Numbered from the stretch's first letter, positions 1-12,871 are shown. The stretch is 64,000 bases of DNA from Vesta saturnalis (GCA_036346205.1 JARFJB010001987.1:1077501-1141500), one strand, 5' to 3'. Numbers and translations are program-made. The notes: generated by a model not told the origin, from the sequence alone.

Positions 1-371
1 AGATATTATAATTATTATTAAATAAATTTTACTTTTAACTTCACAAATTTTGAAAATTATCAGTTTTGTAAGCGACTGATCATCTTAAGTATTTTTTCTT
101 ATAAATTCACAGAAATGAACAGTGAAATATTTTGATTTTATTTATCAAACTTGCAGGATACGGACTCTCTTAAACGACTAAATTATGGAACTGACGTAGC
201 TCAGATCATCATGCCCAAATAATCTCTGTTAATAAAAGCGTCATTGGTAAAACTTACTTGTCAACAAAACATTATAAACTTATTTATAATAATAGTCATA
301 TCCTAGAATTTTTAAAATATTTGAAAACTCTTAACTGGGCGTATGTGTTCAACTCGACAAATAAAACCAAA
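1..371. other. Non-coding AT-rich sequence
   Basis: No convincing gene is visible. The sequence is AT-rich. It may be the 5' flank, or a very decayed upstream part, of the LINE that becomes recognisable from about position 380. Confidence 0.5.
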
Positions 372-1731
372 ATACAAGTCCAATTCTCATTCCTAAACCC
401 GGAAAACCTTCCAACGAAATTGGTTCCTATAGGTCAATTAGCCTGTTGCCCGTTTTAAGTAAGCTACTGGAAAAATTATTGGCCAATAGACTCACTCTGA
501 TCCTGGCAGAACGCAATATTATCCCAGATCATCAGTTTGGCTTTAGCCAACCATTCTACTATTCAGCAGGTTCACAGTTGTAGACACAATTAACAAGGCC
601 TTAGAAGAAAAACAATATTGTACAGCAGCCTTCCTAGATGATAGTCAGGCCTTCGACAGAGTTTGACACATGGGTCTATTTAAAACTAAAAGCATTCTTA
701 TCTCATCCTTTTACAATATCCTTAAATCCTATCTTGAAGAACGATACTTTCAGGTTAAAGTTGACAAGACCAAACAGAGCTACACCAATTAAATCAGGCG
801 TACCACAGGGCAGTGTACTTGGCTATCTTGTACCTCATATTCACATCAGACTTTCCAACTAATCCTCGCACATTTACTGCTTCCTTTGCTGATGATAAAG
901 TACTTATGGTGAAACATAGAAATCCTGTCGAGGCTGCTAATTTTCTACAACAGAGCTTAGATGAAGTAATAAAATGGACCAAAAAATGGCCGTTAAACTT
1001 AACGCATCAAAATCTTTCCACATAACATTTACAAAATGCAAAGGAACATCCCCAGCAGTCATTATAAATAATACTCCACTAACTCGAGTATCAGAGGTTA
1101 AATACCTAGTCTGCACCTTGACAAGGGCCTGACATGGAAATCCACATCTGGAAAAAGCGCAAACAGCTTGAATGAAATTGTAAACACTACTGGCTCTTGG
1201 TAAGAAATCCAACTTATCGTTAACCAACAAGCTCCTCGTCTACAAACAGTCTTCAAACCATCTGACCTGTGGCATCCAGTTGTTACAGCAGCCTACTCCA
1301 ACATCTTAATGTTAGAAAGATTTCAGTGTAAAGTGCTACGTGCCATGTGATGCGCCATACTTTGTGAAATGCAGACATTTTACGTGACCTAAAAGTTGAT
1401 ACGGTCAAAAATGTGATTAAAAATTTCAGTATAAAATACCTAAGTAACCTAGAACAACATCCTAACGTGTTAGCTCTAAATCTAGTAGACAATAGTGAAA
1501 ATATTCAAAGGTTACATAGATACAAACCGTCGACCTGCCTCATAGATTTAACTAATTAAATTAAATTACTGTTATACCTACCTTACTTTAAGTAACTTCT
1601 GTATTGTAAACCGATGGGTTTCAATCTTCATGCCATTGTTCCATGTCATTTTATCTACTAATCTAAATTTTGCTTATTGTTACAAAACAGATTGCAAAAT
1701 AAAACTACTTAAATAAAAAAAAAGAAAAAAA
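372..1731 (+). mobile_element. 5'-truncated, decayed Jockey-like non-LTR retrotransposon (LINE)
   Basis: This is the remnant of a reverse transcriptase, the enzyme that copies LINE RNA into genomic DNA. Palm-domain motifs can be read across several frames. An R-P-I-x-L-L-P block followed by K-L-L-E-K lies near 430-480. The motif GVPQGSVLG is at 797-823. The catalytic block FADD is at 885-896. Stop codons and frameshifts separate these pieces, so no protein can be made. The copy ends in an A-rich tail (about 1713-1731), as expected for target-primed insertion. There is no endonuclease domain, so the copy is 5'-truncated. Jockey, CR1 or a related clade is inferred from motif style only. Confidence 0.8.
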
Positions 1732-1971
1732 TTGATGAGAATACTCATAAATCTCCCAAGGCGGGCTAACTTAACAAGAGTGAAAGGAGTAATGAACTTG
1801 CCCGCAAGATTTAAGTAGGTAATCTGAAGCTTGTTTACATATTAGTTCTGTTCTGAAAATTAACTATGTATTATCTTTGTTTTAAACAAAGGTATTATGC
1901 AGTTGTTCAGATTTTATTGAAGCTTGAGTTTAATAAAAAAAAATTTAATATGTAGGTACCTATATTATAAC

Positions 1972-4488
1972 TAGAGTGAGGATTTTATGCAAAATGCATA
2001 TCGCTTATTTTTTATAGTTGAAGAATATCGTTTTGTTTTTAGACGAATTGCACTAAATGCAATCATTTGACATTAATTAATTTTTGCATATTTCGCCAAA
2101 TACTGCATATATTGCAATTTTATGCATATTTTGCCTTTTTATTCATAATTAACATATATTTCGCATTTTTTCTATATCTTCCAAATTCGCTTTAAAATGC
2201 ATTATTCTAACTTATTTTAAATTTTGTTATTGTGTCTAACTAAGAAATGTATTTTTATATGAATAAGACAGGTTTAAAGAAAGATTATTACCTGCAGTTA
2301 AGTGCAACGTTAATACTTCCGGATTATGAAGTTTCAATGCCGCTATTTCGTAGTATTTGAAAATTCCAATGGTACCTAAGTAGATAGTTAAAGCATTGAT
2401 TGAGAATTCCCTCAATCAAGGGTTAAAGTTATTTGGACTTTTCAAGGTAAGTGTTTAGTTAGTTAATCCTTCTTGAAAATAATTTGAGAGTAACGGACAA
2501 AATGCAAAATTTTAAACATTCTTTGGGCGAAGACGTACCTGAATGGTACGGCTTTGTTAAGTGAACTTCAAGATGCCGAAAGTTAAAAATAGTTTAGTTC
2601 AAGTATGGATAAAAATATATCCGAGCTACGTCTGGATGATGAAAAGTGTTTTGCATAGCCTGTGGAAAAATAGTAAGTACCATTACATATTTTTAATTGA
2701 TTTTGGAAATTAAACCCTTATTAATTGATGTAGGTTATTGAATTCACCGTTTTATCAGTTTTTAAACGCAATTAGATACTTATTTTTAAAATTAATTTTT
2801 CCTTAGATCATGTGCAAAGGAAATCTCAAGTTACAAGCACATTGAAACCTCTCTTCATAAAGAAAATTAGAAACATTTAAGAAAACAAAAGTTTGTCAGA
2901 CACCTTTGCGCCAGTCGTTGTTTCAAGAAACGGCCAAAAGAAATGCACAAGAGGAATTTAATTTCGAATTGTGTAGTACTTGTTAAAGCCAATATTCCAT
3001 TAAAGAAATTGAAATCCTAGTTTTAGGTCATTTTAGACAAAATTAGTAAAAGCAATGCCAGATGAAAGCACGCTTCGAAAAAGGTATATTAATGATTTAT
3101 ATCTTGAAACTATGGGGCATATAAAGAAAATTACAAAAAATAAATATCTTTATTTTATAGTAGATGAATCTACAGATTGTTGCGGGCGATATGTTGCAAA
3201 TTTAATGATTGGTGATTTAAGTGAGGCGCAGTCTAGTATATCATATTTAATCGCTTCCAAAGTTCTTGAGAAAACCAATCATGCAACAATAGTTCGCTTT
3301 ATAAACGAAGCTTTCATGCAATTTTTTATTCCTGATATTGTTGCAACAGATAAAATAGTTTTAATGCTGTCTGATGCACCGTATATGGTAAAAGCTGAAC
3401 AGCAATTAAAATTATTTTATGAAAATTTAATACATGTAACATGTCTCGCACATGGTACTAATAGAGTAGCAGAAACAATTCGTAATCAATTTCCATTAGT
3501 AAATAGTTTAATAAGTAGTATAAAGAAAGTGTTTTTAAAAGCTCCGTTACGAATTCAATTGTACAAAGAAAGGTTACCTAATATTCCTCTACCACCAGAG
3601 CCTGTGATTACGCGTTGGGGTACTTGGTTAAATGCAGCTCTTTTTTATGCAGATCATTTGGAAAAAATAAAGGAGTTAGTTTTAGAAATTTCTGATAATT
3701 CAAGTACTTACGTTCAAAAAGCTCAATCCATTTTAAAGAAAACACAATTGTGCAATGAGCTGGCATTTATGAAAGCAAATTACTATTTTTTACGTTCAAC
3801 CATTGCTAAATTAGAAACGGAAGCATTGTCATTAAATGAATCTATGCAAATAATTAATAAATTTCAACAGCTGATTTCTGCTGTTTCAGGAAATATTGGT
3901 AAAACTATTTCTAATAAATTAAATGAAATTTTACAAAAAAACAGTGGATATCAGTTGTTACTAAAAGTTAATAAAGTTCTGAAACTTGAGGAAAATTCCG
4001 ATGATCTTGTTATAAATTTAGATTTGGCCATATTAGCCGCATTAAAATATGCACCCATAACTTCTGTGGATGTAGAAAGAAGTTTTCTTTGTACAAAACA
4101 TACTATCGGACAGACGCCAAAATTTTCTGCCCGAAAACTTGGAAAAATATTTAGTTATAAATTGTTTTGCAAATAGTAATGAGAGGGTGTAATCTTTATA
4201 AATCTATAGCGTATAAGTAAATATGTAGTTTTTAAATAACACATAATTTTGAATGTTAAAATAATAAGTTTGTATGCAATTTATCTTTTTCATATTAAAA
4301 AATTACAAGCATATATACTTTTTTTATATATTAATGTTATAATTTGGAATTAACACAGGTAAATAGAAGATTCAATATTTATGCATATTTTGAATTAATA
4401 ATGCATTTTTGATGCATATTTTAAGGTTTTTAAGTGCATATATATGCACATATTTCGGCATTTTATAGTGCATAAAATCCGCTCTCTA
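1972..4488 (+). mobile_element. hAT-superfamily DNA transposon, complete ends
   Basis: The ends are inverted repeats reading TAGAGTGAGGATTTTATGCA on the left and TAGAGAGCGGATTTTATGCA on the right (reverse complement). Both are flanked by the identical 8-bp direct duplication ATTATAAC (1964-1971 and 4489-4496), the size made by hAT transposases. Both subterminal regions are crowded with short ATGCA/TGCATAT-type motifs (2000-2220 and 4380-4470), which are plausible transposase-binding sites. The element is 2,517 bp and holds one transposase gene. The perfect target duplication suggests a fairly recent insertion. Confidence 0.92.
2573..4176 (+). pseudogene. hAT transposase with degenerate BED finger; 373-codon open C-terminal part
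   Basis: The transposase cuts and rejoins the hAT element at its ends. The N-terminal exon (ATG at 2573) has BED-finger traces, including F-C-I-A-C-G-K just before a GTAAGT donor at 2673. A CCTTAG acceptor gives a 134-bp intron (2673-2806). Exon 2 is broken by stops until about 3050, then stays open to 4176. That open part contains F-I-V-D-E-S-T-D, typical of hAT RNase H folds, then C-L-A-H-G-T-N-R, R-W-G-T-W-L, and the C-terminal dimerisation signature A-P-I-T-S-V-D-V-E-R-S-F. Family members are usually 500-650 aa, so the open 373 aa lacks the DNA-binding end. The copy is probably non-autonomous, although the C-terminal part could still be translated. Confidence 0.82.
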
Positions 4489-4496
4489 ATTATAAC

Positions 4497-5736
4497 TATA
4501 GGTATATCAGGCGCAATGTAACTTTATTAGTTTTGTAGGTAGCGGACCGCGAAAATTATATTATTTTATTATAAACGTTTGTCAAATCGCAATTGTTACC
4601 ACGATGAAAAAGTTAATTAGTGGATTTTTAATATCTTGATAATACGTCGTAATTTACTAATGTTTTCAAAATATTTTTATCTAAGGAATGTAGGATTGTT
4701 TGTAACTAATATGTATGTAAACACATGTTAGGGGGTGAGTGGCAGGTGCACGCTTAAAAATGCTTTACTGAAGGGGCGTAACAAATCACTGGAATTTTTC
4801 TTATGCGCGCTCTTGATGTAAAAATGTCATGGGTCTAATGATTAATTGTGGCGAAACGGGCCACAATGAAAAGATATCTTTGTTACTGAGAAACTCGAGA
4901 CCGGTAGATAGAAGGTTGTTACAGACCAATGCATGTTTTTAAAATTAAGATGTCGTGCAATAATTACTACGAAACTATTTCAACATAAGTTAGCGTTTCT
5001 TGTTTTTTTTTATTACTTTTGAAAGATGGGTTGGTTTTTCGCGAGTAGGTATAGTTATGTTTGGATCGGGGTTACAGCGATCTTTTTAAATCGAGCCAGA
5101 TCAATTTTTGGGTTATTTAAATCCCTTCATTGTAAACAGTTTATCTTTTAAATTATTCATGCGTGTACATATTTCTTTTGAATTCGCCAACACTAAGTTG
5201 TCTTTTCTTTCGGGGCTAAATCGCGTCTATTAACGATTTGTGGCTGCGATCAATTAAGGCAATATTTATTCTAGTGTAAGTATGTATTTTTATATAACTG
5301 AAAGCTAGCAGCAAATAGTTTTACCGGTCTAGATAATATATTTAATATCAAAGATTGTCTTGCAAATGTACCTTATTCGTACGCGGACTCATTAAGCTGA
5401 AATCTGCTAAAATAAAAGGACAGCACAGGGCACTCACTGCCAATTAGCATTGTTGATTGTTGTTTATATTTATAATGGTGGAAAGGTGGCTGGTGAATGG
5501 GTATAGGACGCCGCAGGTTATTAATTGTAAGAGGCAATTGCCTCCCAAGCCAGACACCTCGAATTTTATATTTATTGTTTTTATATGTTGTATAGGAGAA
5601 TGTGTAACCGGAGAGAGAGAGGAGGGGAGAGGGAGGGAGGGGGGAGAGAAAGGGTGGGCGGGAGGTAGGGAGAGAGAGAGAGAGGGAGGGAAAGAGAGAG
5701 AGAGAGACGGTATGTTGCTAACACAACGCACTCAAA

Positions 5737-5781
<45 letters not shown>

Positions 5782-6949
5782 CACGAGGTTATAACGTACC
5801 CTTGTAAGGCTTTGTTTTAATGAGTTTAAATGAGGTTAAATTATTTGCCTGCGAGCTGGTTTCTCTTTTGTATGTGCTTTATTACAATGTGACTTAAGTA
5901 CGTTGTGCTTTAGATGTCACTAAACAATTGGTTAATTTTTAGATTCCTTGTCTGCTTCCTTTTGATCCTCGCATTTACCTTAGTACCTGTGCAATTTTAC
6001 TGTTATTTCATTTTATACGTACCGTGATTTGCTTTATTATTTTATGTGCTTATTTACTTAAAGACCGCCATGATTGGTTTTTAAAAAGGGCCACATGTTT
6101 GGTGTTACGATTTTTACTATGATTTTTATTTTGATTATTTATGACCCAAGTGTGAGTGTGACTATTTTTTTTTTATTGTTGTGTTTCTGTGTAACTAAAC
6201 TGCCTTTTTTATTCATTTTCTCTTAATGTTATGATTTCGTACGCACTTTAATCTGATTTAATGGTGTTTTGTTATATATTTAATCTTTTTATTGTTTTTT
6301 TTTGTTATTTGATTTATTAATGTACTTGTGCAATTGCTTATTTATGAATAGAGTGGGTTTTATTGGTGGTTCTTCCCCACAATAGTAGATTAACGGGCTG
6401 AACCACCTGTGCGCCAAGTTCGTTGATTTTAATTTGAGTAGTTTCATTTTTTTTTACCTGCCCGCACCTCATCTAGACCATCTCATTTAGATAGCATAAC
6501 GTACCTAACACTAGACGGCCATTTCGTTGGATCAGGTTTGAGATTTGCGAGTAATAAATATCAGACTTGTAAATAAATGCTAATGTTTTAATTATTGCCC
6601 GGAAAGTCAAAGTAAGGCAGGCAATTAATTTGAGTATTTGTTTGTTCATTTGAAGGTAGTACTGGAATATCAAGTTTTGGAAATGATTATTAAAAATTTT
6701 GTTAATAATTATTTGGTGGGAGTGGGAATCCATAAGTAGGGAAATTTTATTCTTAAAAACAAGGGTGGCAGTAAAAGTGACAACTAGGTTGTTCTACTTT
6801 TGTGTAAAGAAATTTGTCTACGGTTAAGAAAAATAGATCCTTTAAGTGAGTCTATGATTTAAGTAATATCTAAATAAATAGTTTTTGTGATTTTTTAATT
6901 AATATTTGTAGGTATGTAAACGTTTTACAAACTTAGTGAATAGTTCAAG
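4497..6949. other. Intergenic, no gene recognised
   Basis: AT-rich sequence with no supportable coding region. It contains the GA/TA simple-sequence block at 5602-5777. Open frames over that block are translations of the repeat. The last 20-30 bp before the zinc-finger start at 6950 match the leaders of two paralogues and belong to that gene. Confidence 0.6.
5602..5777. repeat. Composite (GA)n/(GGGA)n then (TA)n microsatellite
   Basis: A purine-only stretch of GA, GGGA and GGAG units (about 5602-5706) is followed after some 30 bp by an uninterrupted TA run of about 40 bp (5738-5777). Long purine mirror tracts and TA runs can adopt non-B DNA structures, but no function is implied. Confidence 0.95.
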
Positions 6950-8440
6950 ATGTCAGCTGAATTTAATAAAAATATAATTAAATTGGAACCTAAAGAAGAA
7001 GGACCAATCGATTTATTCCTCACACAACAACATGTCATTATAAATAATGATATAAAACAAGAAATTTTGGATTCTGATAATATAAAATGTGAATTTGCAA
7101 ATACTTCTAACATTAAAGGCTGTGATTTTTATTTGATAAATCATATTAATACAACTGAAGTTGAGTCTAATGTGATACACCCTTCACTTGTGTTATATCT
7201 ATGCAATCATTGCGACTATTCTACAAATTTAAAGAAGCACCTGAGAAGACATCTAATGGTCTGTGCTTTAAGTTCTAATTACAAATGCAATCAATCTGAT
7301 TCATCAAGGGTGAGAGCCAATTTAAAACATCAATTAAAACACACTTTAAGTACTAATTACAAATGTGATCAATGTGAGTATTCATCAAAAAGTAAGGGCA
7401 ATTTAAATCAACATCAATTAATACACAGTTTGAGTATTAGTTACAAATGTGATCAATGCGATTATTCATCAAAAGTGAAACGCAATTTAAAAGTACATCT
7501 CTTAATACACTCTTCAAGTACTAAATACAGATGTGATCAATGTGATTATTCATCAAATGTGCAGCGCAATTTAAAACAACACCAGTTGGTTCACACTCCA
7601 AGTACAAATTACAAATGTGATCAATGTGATTATTCATCAAATCTGCATCGCAATTTAAAACAACACCAGCTGGTTCACAATCCAGGTGCTAATTTTCAAT
7701 GTGATCAATGTGATTACTCATCAAGACTGAAATGCAATTTGAATAGACATCAATTAATTCATTTCTCATGTACTAATTACAAATGTGATGAATGTGAGTA
7801 TTCAACAAAATTGAAGGGAAATTTAAAACAACATCAATTAATTCACTCTTCAAGTGCTAGTTACAAATGTGATCAATGTGATTATTCATCAAAAGTGAAG
7901 CGCTATTTAAGAAATCACCGATTAATTCATACTTCAAGTACTAATTACAAATGTGATCAATGTGATTATTCATCAAATGTGCAGCGCAATTTAAAACAAC
8001 ACCAGTTGCTTCACACTCCAAGTACTAATTATAAATGTGATCAATGTGATTATTCATCAAATGTGCAGCGCAATTTAAAACAACACCGGTTGGTTCACAC
8101 TCTAAGTACTAATTTTAAATGTGATCAATGTGATTACTCATCAAGATTGAAATACAATTTGAATAGACATCAATTAATTCATTTCTCATGTACTAATTAC
8201 AAATGTGATGAATGTGAGTATTCAACAAAATTTAAGGGAAATTTAAAACAACATCAACTAATTCACTCTTCAAGTACTAATTACAAATGTGATCAATGTA
8301 ATTATTCATCAAAACAGAAGGGCAATTTAAAACAACATCAATTAATACATACTTTAAATATTAATTACAAATGTGATCAATGTGATTATTCATCGAAAGT
8401 GAAGCGCAATTTAAAAAAACATCATTTAGTACACTCTTGA
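6950..8440 (+). CDS. Intronless C2H2 zinc-finger protein, 13 good and 2 degenerate fingers
   Basis: This is a probable nuclear DNA-binding protein of 496 aa. Residues 1-85 form an acidic N-terminus with psi-K-x-E motifs (L-E-P-K-E-E, I-K-Q-E) resembling SUMO-acceptor sites. Two degenerate fingers follow; the second has lost a zinc cysteine (C-N-Q-S). Thirteen regular fingers then run to the C-terminus on an exact 28-residue period (C-x2-C-x12-H-x3-H, with Y-S-S/T after the second Cys). Linkers read S-S-T-N-Y-K rather than the common T-G-E-K-P. A five-finger block is duplicated with a spacing of exactly 420 bp (compare 7741-7800 with 8161-8220). The leader TAGTTCAAG before the ATG is shared with the paralogues at 28099 and 58650, which supports this start. 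The DNA target is unknown. Confidence 0.85.
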   Translation: MSAEFNKNIIKLEPKEEGPIDLFLTQQHVIINNDIKQEILDSDNIKCEFANTSNIKGCDFYLINHINTTEVESNVIHPSLVLYLCNHCDYSTNLKKHLRRHLMVCALSSNYKCNQSDSSRVRANLKHQLKHTLSTNYKCDQCEYSSKSKGNLNQHQLIHSLSISYKCDQCDYSSKVKRNLKVHLLIHSSSTKYRCDQCDYSSNVQRNLKQHQLVHTPSTNYKCDQCDYSSNLHRNLKQHQLVHNPGANFQCDQCDYSSRLKCNLNRHQLIHFSCTNYKCDECEYSTKLKGNLKQHQLIHSSSASYKCDQCDYSSKVKRYLRNHRLIHTSSTNYKCDQCDYSSNVQRNLKQHQLLHTPSTNYKCDQCDYSSNVQRNLKQHRLVHTLSTNFKCDQCDYSSRLKYNLNRHQLIHFSCTNYKCDECEYSTKFKGNLKQHQLIHSSSTNYKCDQCNYSSKQKGNLKQHQLIHTLNINYKCDQCDYSSKVKRNLKKHHLVHS

Positions 8441-9180
8441 AGTACTAACTACAAATGTGATCAATGTGATTATTCATCAAATGTGTAGCATAATTTAGAA
8501 CAACATCAGTTACCACGAATCTGATAAATGTGATTATTCATCAAAATTGAAGGGTATTTTTAAATAACATTAATTAATCCACCTTTTATATATGTATTAA
8601 TTACAAATCACATCAATGTGATTATTCTTCAAAAGTAAAAGCTAATTTAAAACAAAATTAACTAGTTCATTCTTCAAGTTCTAGTTACAAATGTGATAAA
8701 TGTGGTTATTCATCAAATTGGAAGGCCAATTTAAAACAACCCCAATTAACACATATTGTAAGTACTAATTACTAATTTGATTGTTCATCAAAATCGTAGA
8801 GCAGTTTAAAACAACATCAATTAATTCACACTTCAAGTACCTGCTAATCACCGACGTGATCAATTTTAAGTACTAATTACCAATGTCACCAATGTGATTA
8901 TTCATCAAAAATAAATCGTATTTTAAGAAATCATATATTAATACATACTTTAAGTACTAATTACAAGTGTGGCCAATGTGATTATTCATCAAAATCGCAA
9001 AGCAGTGAAACAACATTAACTCGCACTTCAAGTATTAATTACAGTGGTGATCAATATGATTATCCATCAAAATTAAAGAGCAATTTAAAATAACATCATG
9101 TAATTGCTATTTCAAGTACATGGTTAATGTGATTATTCATAAAAATTGATGGGCAATTTAAAACAAATTATACACACTTT
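8441..9180 (+). pseudogene. Decayed zinc-finger tail of the upstream gene
   Basis: After the TGA at 8438-8440 the 84-bp finger repeat continues at DNA level for about 740 bp. TGTGATCAATGTGATTATTC-type segments recur, but with in-frame stops, lost histidine codons and indels. The ancestral array therefore probably held six to eight more fingers. The stop at 8440 may be a truncating mutation in a longer gene. Confidence 0.8.
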
Positions 9181-9811
9181 AAAAGTTACCTATTTGCTTT
9201 AATCAATTTTTGTAAGTATTTATGTATTACACCAAACTACTTTACGTAATTGGCATTAACTGCTTTTTTACATTATTCTTAATTATTTTTAGATTCTGAA
9301 CTATTTAAGATTTAATAAATTCTACATTTAACATGAACTAATATAATTTGTATTCCTTAAATGTAATATGATATCAATAACCATTGACACAGTCGCTCTT
9401 ATGAAACGTTAGTAACCATTTGCCGCAACATATGTGGTAGTGGAAACGAGAAAATATCAGATGCAGGGGAGCACGAAAATTACACTTGCTCAAATAGATT
9501 ATGTTTTCCAGATGACAGACCATTGCCAGGTAGTACCAAACCGGTACCATATGTAATAATTGCTGATGCAGCCTTTCGATTGTTACGTTTCTAACGTAAA
9601 CTATTACGGTTGTTTATGTATATAAATTTTCCTTTTCAGGGATTACGTATGAAAGATCTTTCACCGTCCCAGAGAGGCGATTTACGTGTTATTAATAATT
9701 CTAGACAATTTAAAGGTGAATTTGTCACAAGTAAATCTGGCGACTTGCCCTCGTCAGTGTCAATATTCATAATCACACTTGCGCTCAATTTATGCAGTTC
9801 CACTATTTTTC

Positions 9812-9867
<56 letters not shown>

Positions 9868-10245
9868 TTCTGCATATACCAGTCTTTGTTTGGAATTTAG
9901 AAATAAATTTAGGTTTGTTGAGGGAATTGTCGTTTAATTGCTATTCCTGTTGCTCCCTGTTTCATGCTTTACTGGGTCTCTCTTTCACGGATTAATAACT
10001 TATCTTTTCTTTCTTTAAAGCTTGTGGCGCTTGTTTCTTGTCTGTTCTCCCTATCTGTCTGTCTACCATTTCGTTATTGTTTTGTAACTAACCTAACCAT
10101 CTTCTTTATTTTTATCCACAGTTCAAAACATCCACGTTATCCGTGTGCTCTGCGGTCTCAGGACCGTTTGGCTGATTTGCTAGTCGAGCTAACTATTTCC
10201 TCTCCTTTTTTTGTGTCGTGGTTAGCTAGGCTGTTTTACATTAGT
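9181..10245. other. Intergenic with a (TA)n microsatellite
   Basis: No gene is recognised. A TA run lies at about 9815-9863. Small open frames here either translate the TA run or lack any recognisable domain. Confidence 0.6.
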
Positions 10246-11587
10246 TTAGACACAGGCACGCACAGACAGATACTCAGACACAGAAACACAGACACAGACT
10301 CACGGACACAGAGACACACAGACACAAACAATCAGACACCGAGACACACACACAGACAGACATACGGGCACACGGCACAGACACACGGGTACACGGACAC
10401 AAGGACACGCACACACACACTCGGACACACAGACACACACAGCCACAGATGTACAGACACAGAAAGACACACACACACACACAACAGGCACACAGGCACA
10501 TAGACACACAGACATACAGACACACAGATTCACAGACACAGTCACACAGACACACAGACTCACAGACACACAGAAACACAGGCACACAGTCACAAAGACA
10601 CACAGACTCAGACACACACACACACACACACACACACAGGCACACAGACAGACTAACTGGCTGACTGACTGACAGACAGACACGTAGACATGCAGACAGT
10701 CAGACACAAACTCACAGACAGACACACAGACGTACAGTCACAAAGACACACATACACAGTTACACAGACTCAGATACATACACACAGAAACATACAGACA
10801 GATAGACACAAACACACAGACAGACACAGACACAGTCACAAAGACACACTGACAGACTCACAGACACAGATACATAGATACATAGACACACACACACAAA
10901 CACACGCCCACGCGCGCAGCACGCATACACACACGCACCCACGCTCGCGTGCGCCCACCCACACACACACACAAACGCATACACACACGCGCGCAGCACG
11001 CACACACACGCTCGCATGCACCCACCCACACACACACACACACACACGCACCCGTACACCCACCCATACACACACACACAGACACCCACACACACAACCC
11101 AAACACACACACACACAGACACTGAGGCACACAGACAGACAGACTAGCTGGCTGACTGACTGTCAGACAGACACGTAGACATGCAGACAGTCAGTCAGAC
11201 AGACACAAACAGACAGACAGGCGGACAGGTAGACGGACAAACAGACAAGAAAACAGACAGACAAATATGCACAGGTACACAGACACACACATACGGACAC
11301 CGAGACACACGGATACACAGACCCACAGACACGCAGACACACAGACACACAGGCATACAGATACACAGATACACAGACACAGACACACAGAAAGACAGAC
11401 ACACAGAGACACAGACACACAGGCACACATACACTCTGACACACAGACACAGAGACACACAGGCACAGATACACAGTCACACAGACACACAGACACAGAG
11501 ACAAACAGACACACATGCATTCAGGCACAAAGACAGACACACTGACACTCAGACACGTAGACCCATAGACCCACAGAGACACAGACA

Positions 11588-11630
<43 letters not shown>

Positions 11631-12171
11631 CACAAAGACACAGACACAAAGACACATAGACACAGACTCACAGACACACAGAAACACAGGCACACAGACA
11701 TACAGATACACAGACAGACAGACACACTGACACACAGACACAAACACACACACACACACGGACGCACAGAGACGCAGGCACACAGACACACACACACACA
11801 CACATACACACAGACACACAGACACACTGACATACAGACGCACAGACACGCAGACACAGATACACAAACACAGACACACACACATTGGCATAAAGGCAGT
11901 CATACAGACAGACACGGGCACACGGACACCAGAACACACGGATACACAAGGACACAAGTACATACGGACACGCACACACAGACAAACAGACACACACACA
12001 GACACAGATACACATAGACACACGGACGCACAGACACCGAGACACGCACGCGCGCGCACACACGCACGCACGCACACACACACACGCACACACGCACGCA
12101 CGCGCGCACACACACGCACACACACGCACACACACACACACACACACAGCACACACACACACACGCACACT

Positions 12172-12205
<34 letters not shown>

Positions 12206-12303
12206 GACACACAGGTACGCTGACACAGATGCACAAACACACAGACTCACAGTCCCACAGATACACAGACACACAAACACAGACACACAGATACACACGC
12301 ACG

Positions 12304-12375
<72 letters not shown>

Positions 12376-12570
12376 ACACACAGGTACGCTGACACACAGG
12401 CACACAGATGCACAAACACACAGACTTACAGTCCCACAGATACACACACACAAACGCACGCACCCACGCACGCACGCACGAACACACACGCACACACCCA
12501 CGCACACGCCCATGCACACACACACGCACACACACACGCGCACACACGCACGCGCACACACACGCGCACA
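10246..12570. repeat. 2.3 kb CACAGA/ACGC-type satellite array
   Basis: Almost the whole stretch consists of imperfect ACAC, ACAGACAC and, toward the right end, ACGCAC units. A roughly 450-bp subunit recurs inside it: near 10640-10700 and 11130-11190 the phrase CTGGCTGACTGACTG is followed by a CACGTAGACATGCAGACAG-like stretch, so there is higher-order structure. A further pair near 12210 and 12380 shares the phrase ACACAGGTACGCTGACACA. The very long open frames in all six registers are translations of the repeat and are not genes. Confidence 0.95.
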
Positions 12571-12830
12571 CGGAAAATCACAAACACAAGAAATCGAAAT
12601 CCAAAAATTCGCAGACACCAAAAATCGTAAACACGAAAAACGAAAACGAAAATTCGCAAACAAGAAAAAACGAAATCGAAGAGCGCAAACACGAAAAATC
12701 GCAAACTCGAAAAACAGAAACGAAAAATTCACAAAACATGAAAAACGAAAAAACGAAAATTCGCAAACACGAAAAGCGAAAACGAAAATGGCAAACACGA
12801 AAACACGCAGACACGCAAAGCTGCAGAATC
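12571..12830. repeat. Degenerate CGAAAA/ACACGCAAA minisatellite
   Basis: The CA/ACGC array grades into imperfect units built from CGAAAA, ATTCGCAAA and ACACGAAAA. The same kind of transition occurs at 31832-32095. Both copies lie just beyond the 3' end of a minus-strand gene (12872 and 32218). Confidence 0.85.
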
Positions 12831-12871
12831 TGGTCTATAAATAAAATAATTCTTTCTTTATATGCTTTTAT

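Noticed and set aside
6950..8440. CRISPR array because of regular repeats of 84 bp
   Set aside because: The period is the coding period of C2H2 fingers, repeats are not separated by unique spacers, and the genome is eukaryotic.
10274..12630. Many long open frames of up to 418 codons rich in C-V or T-H
   Set aside because: They are translations of CA/CAGA simple sequence, open in several frames on both strands at once.
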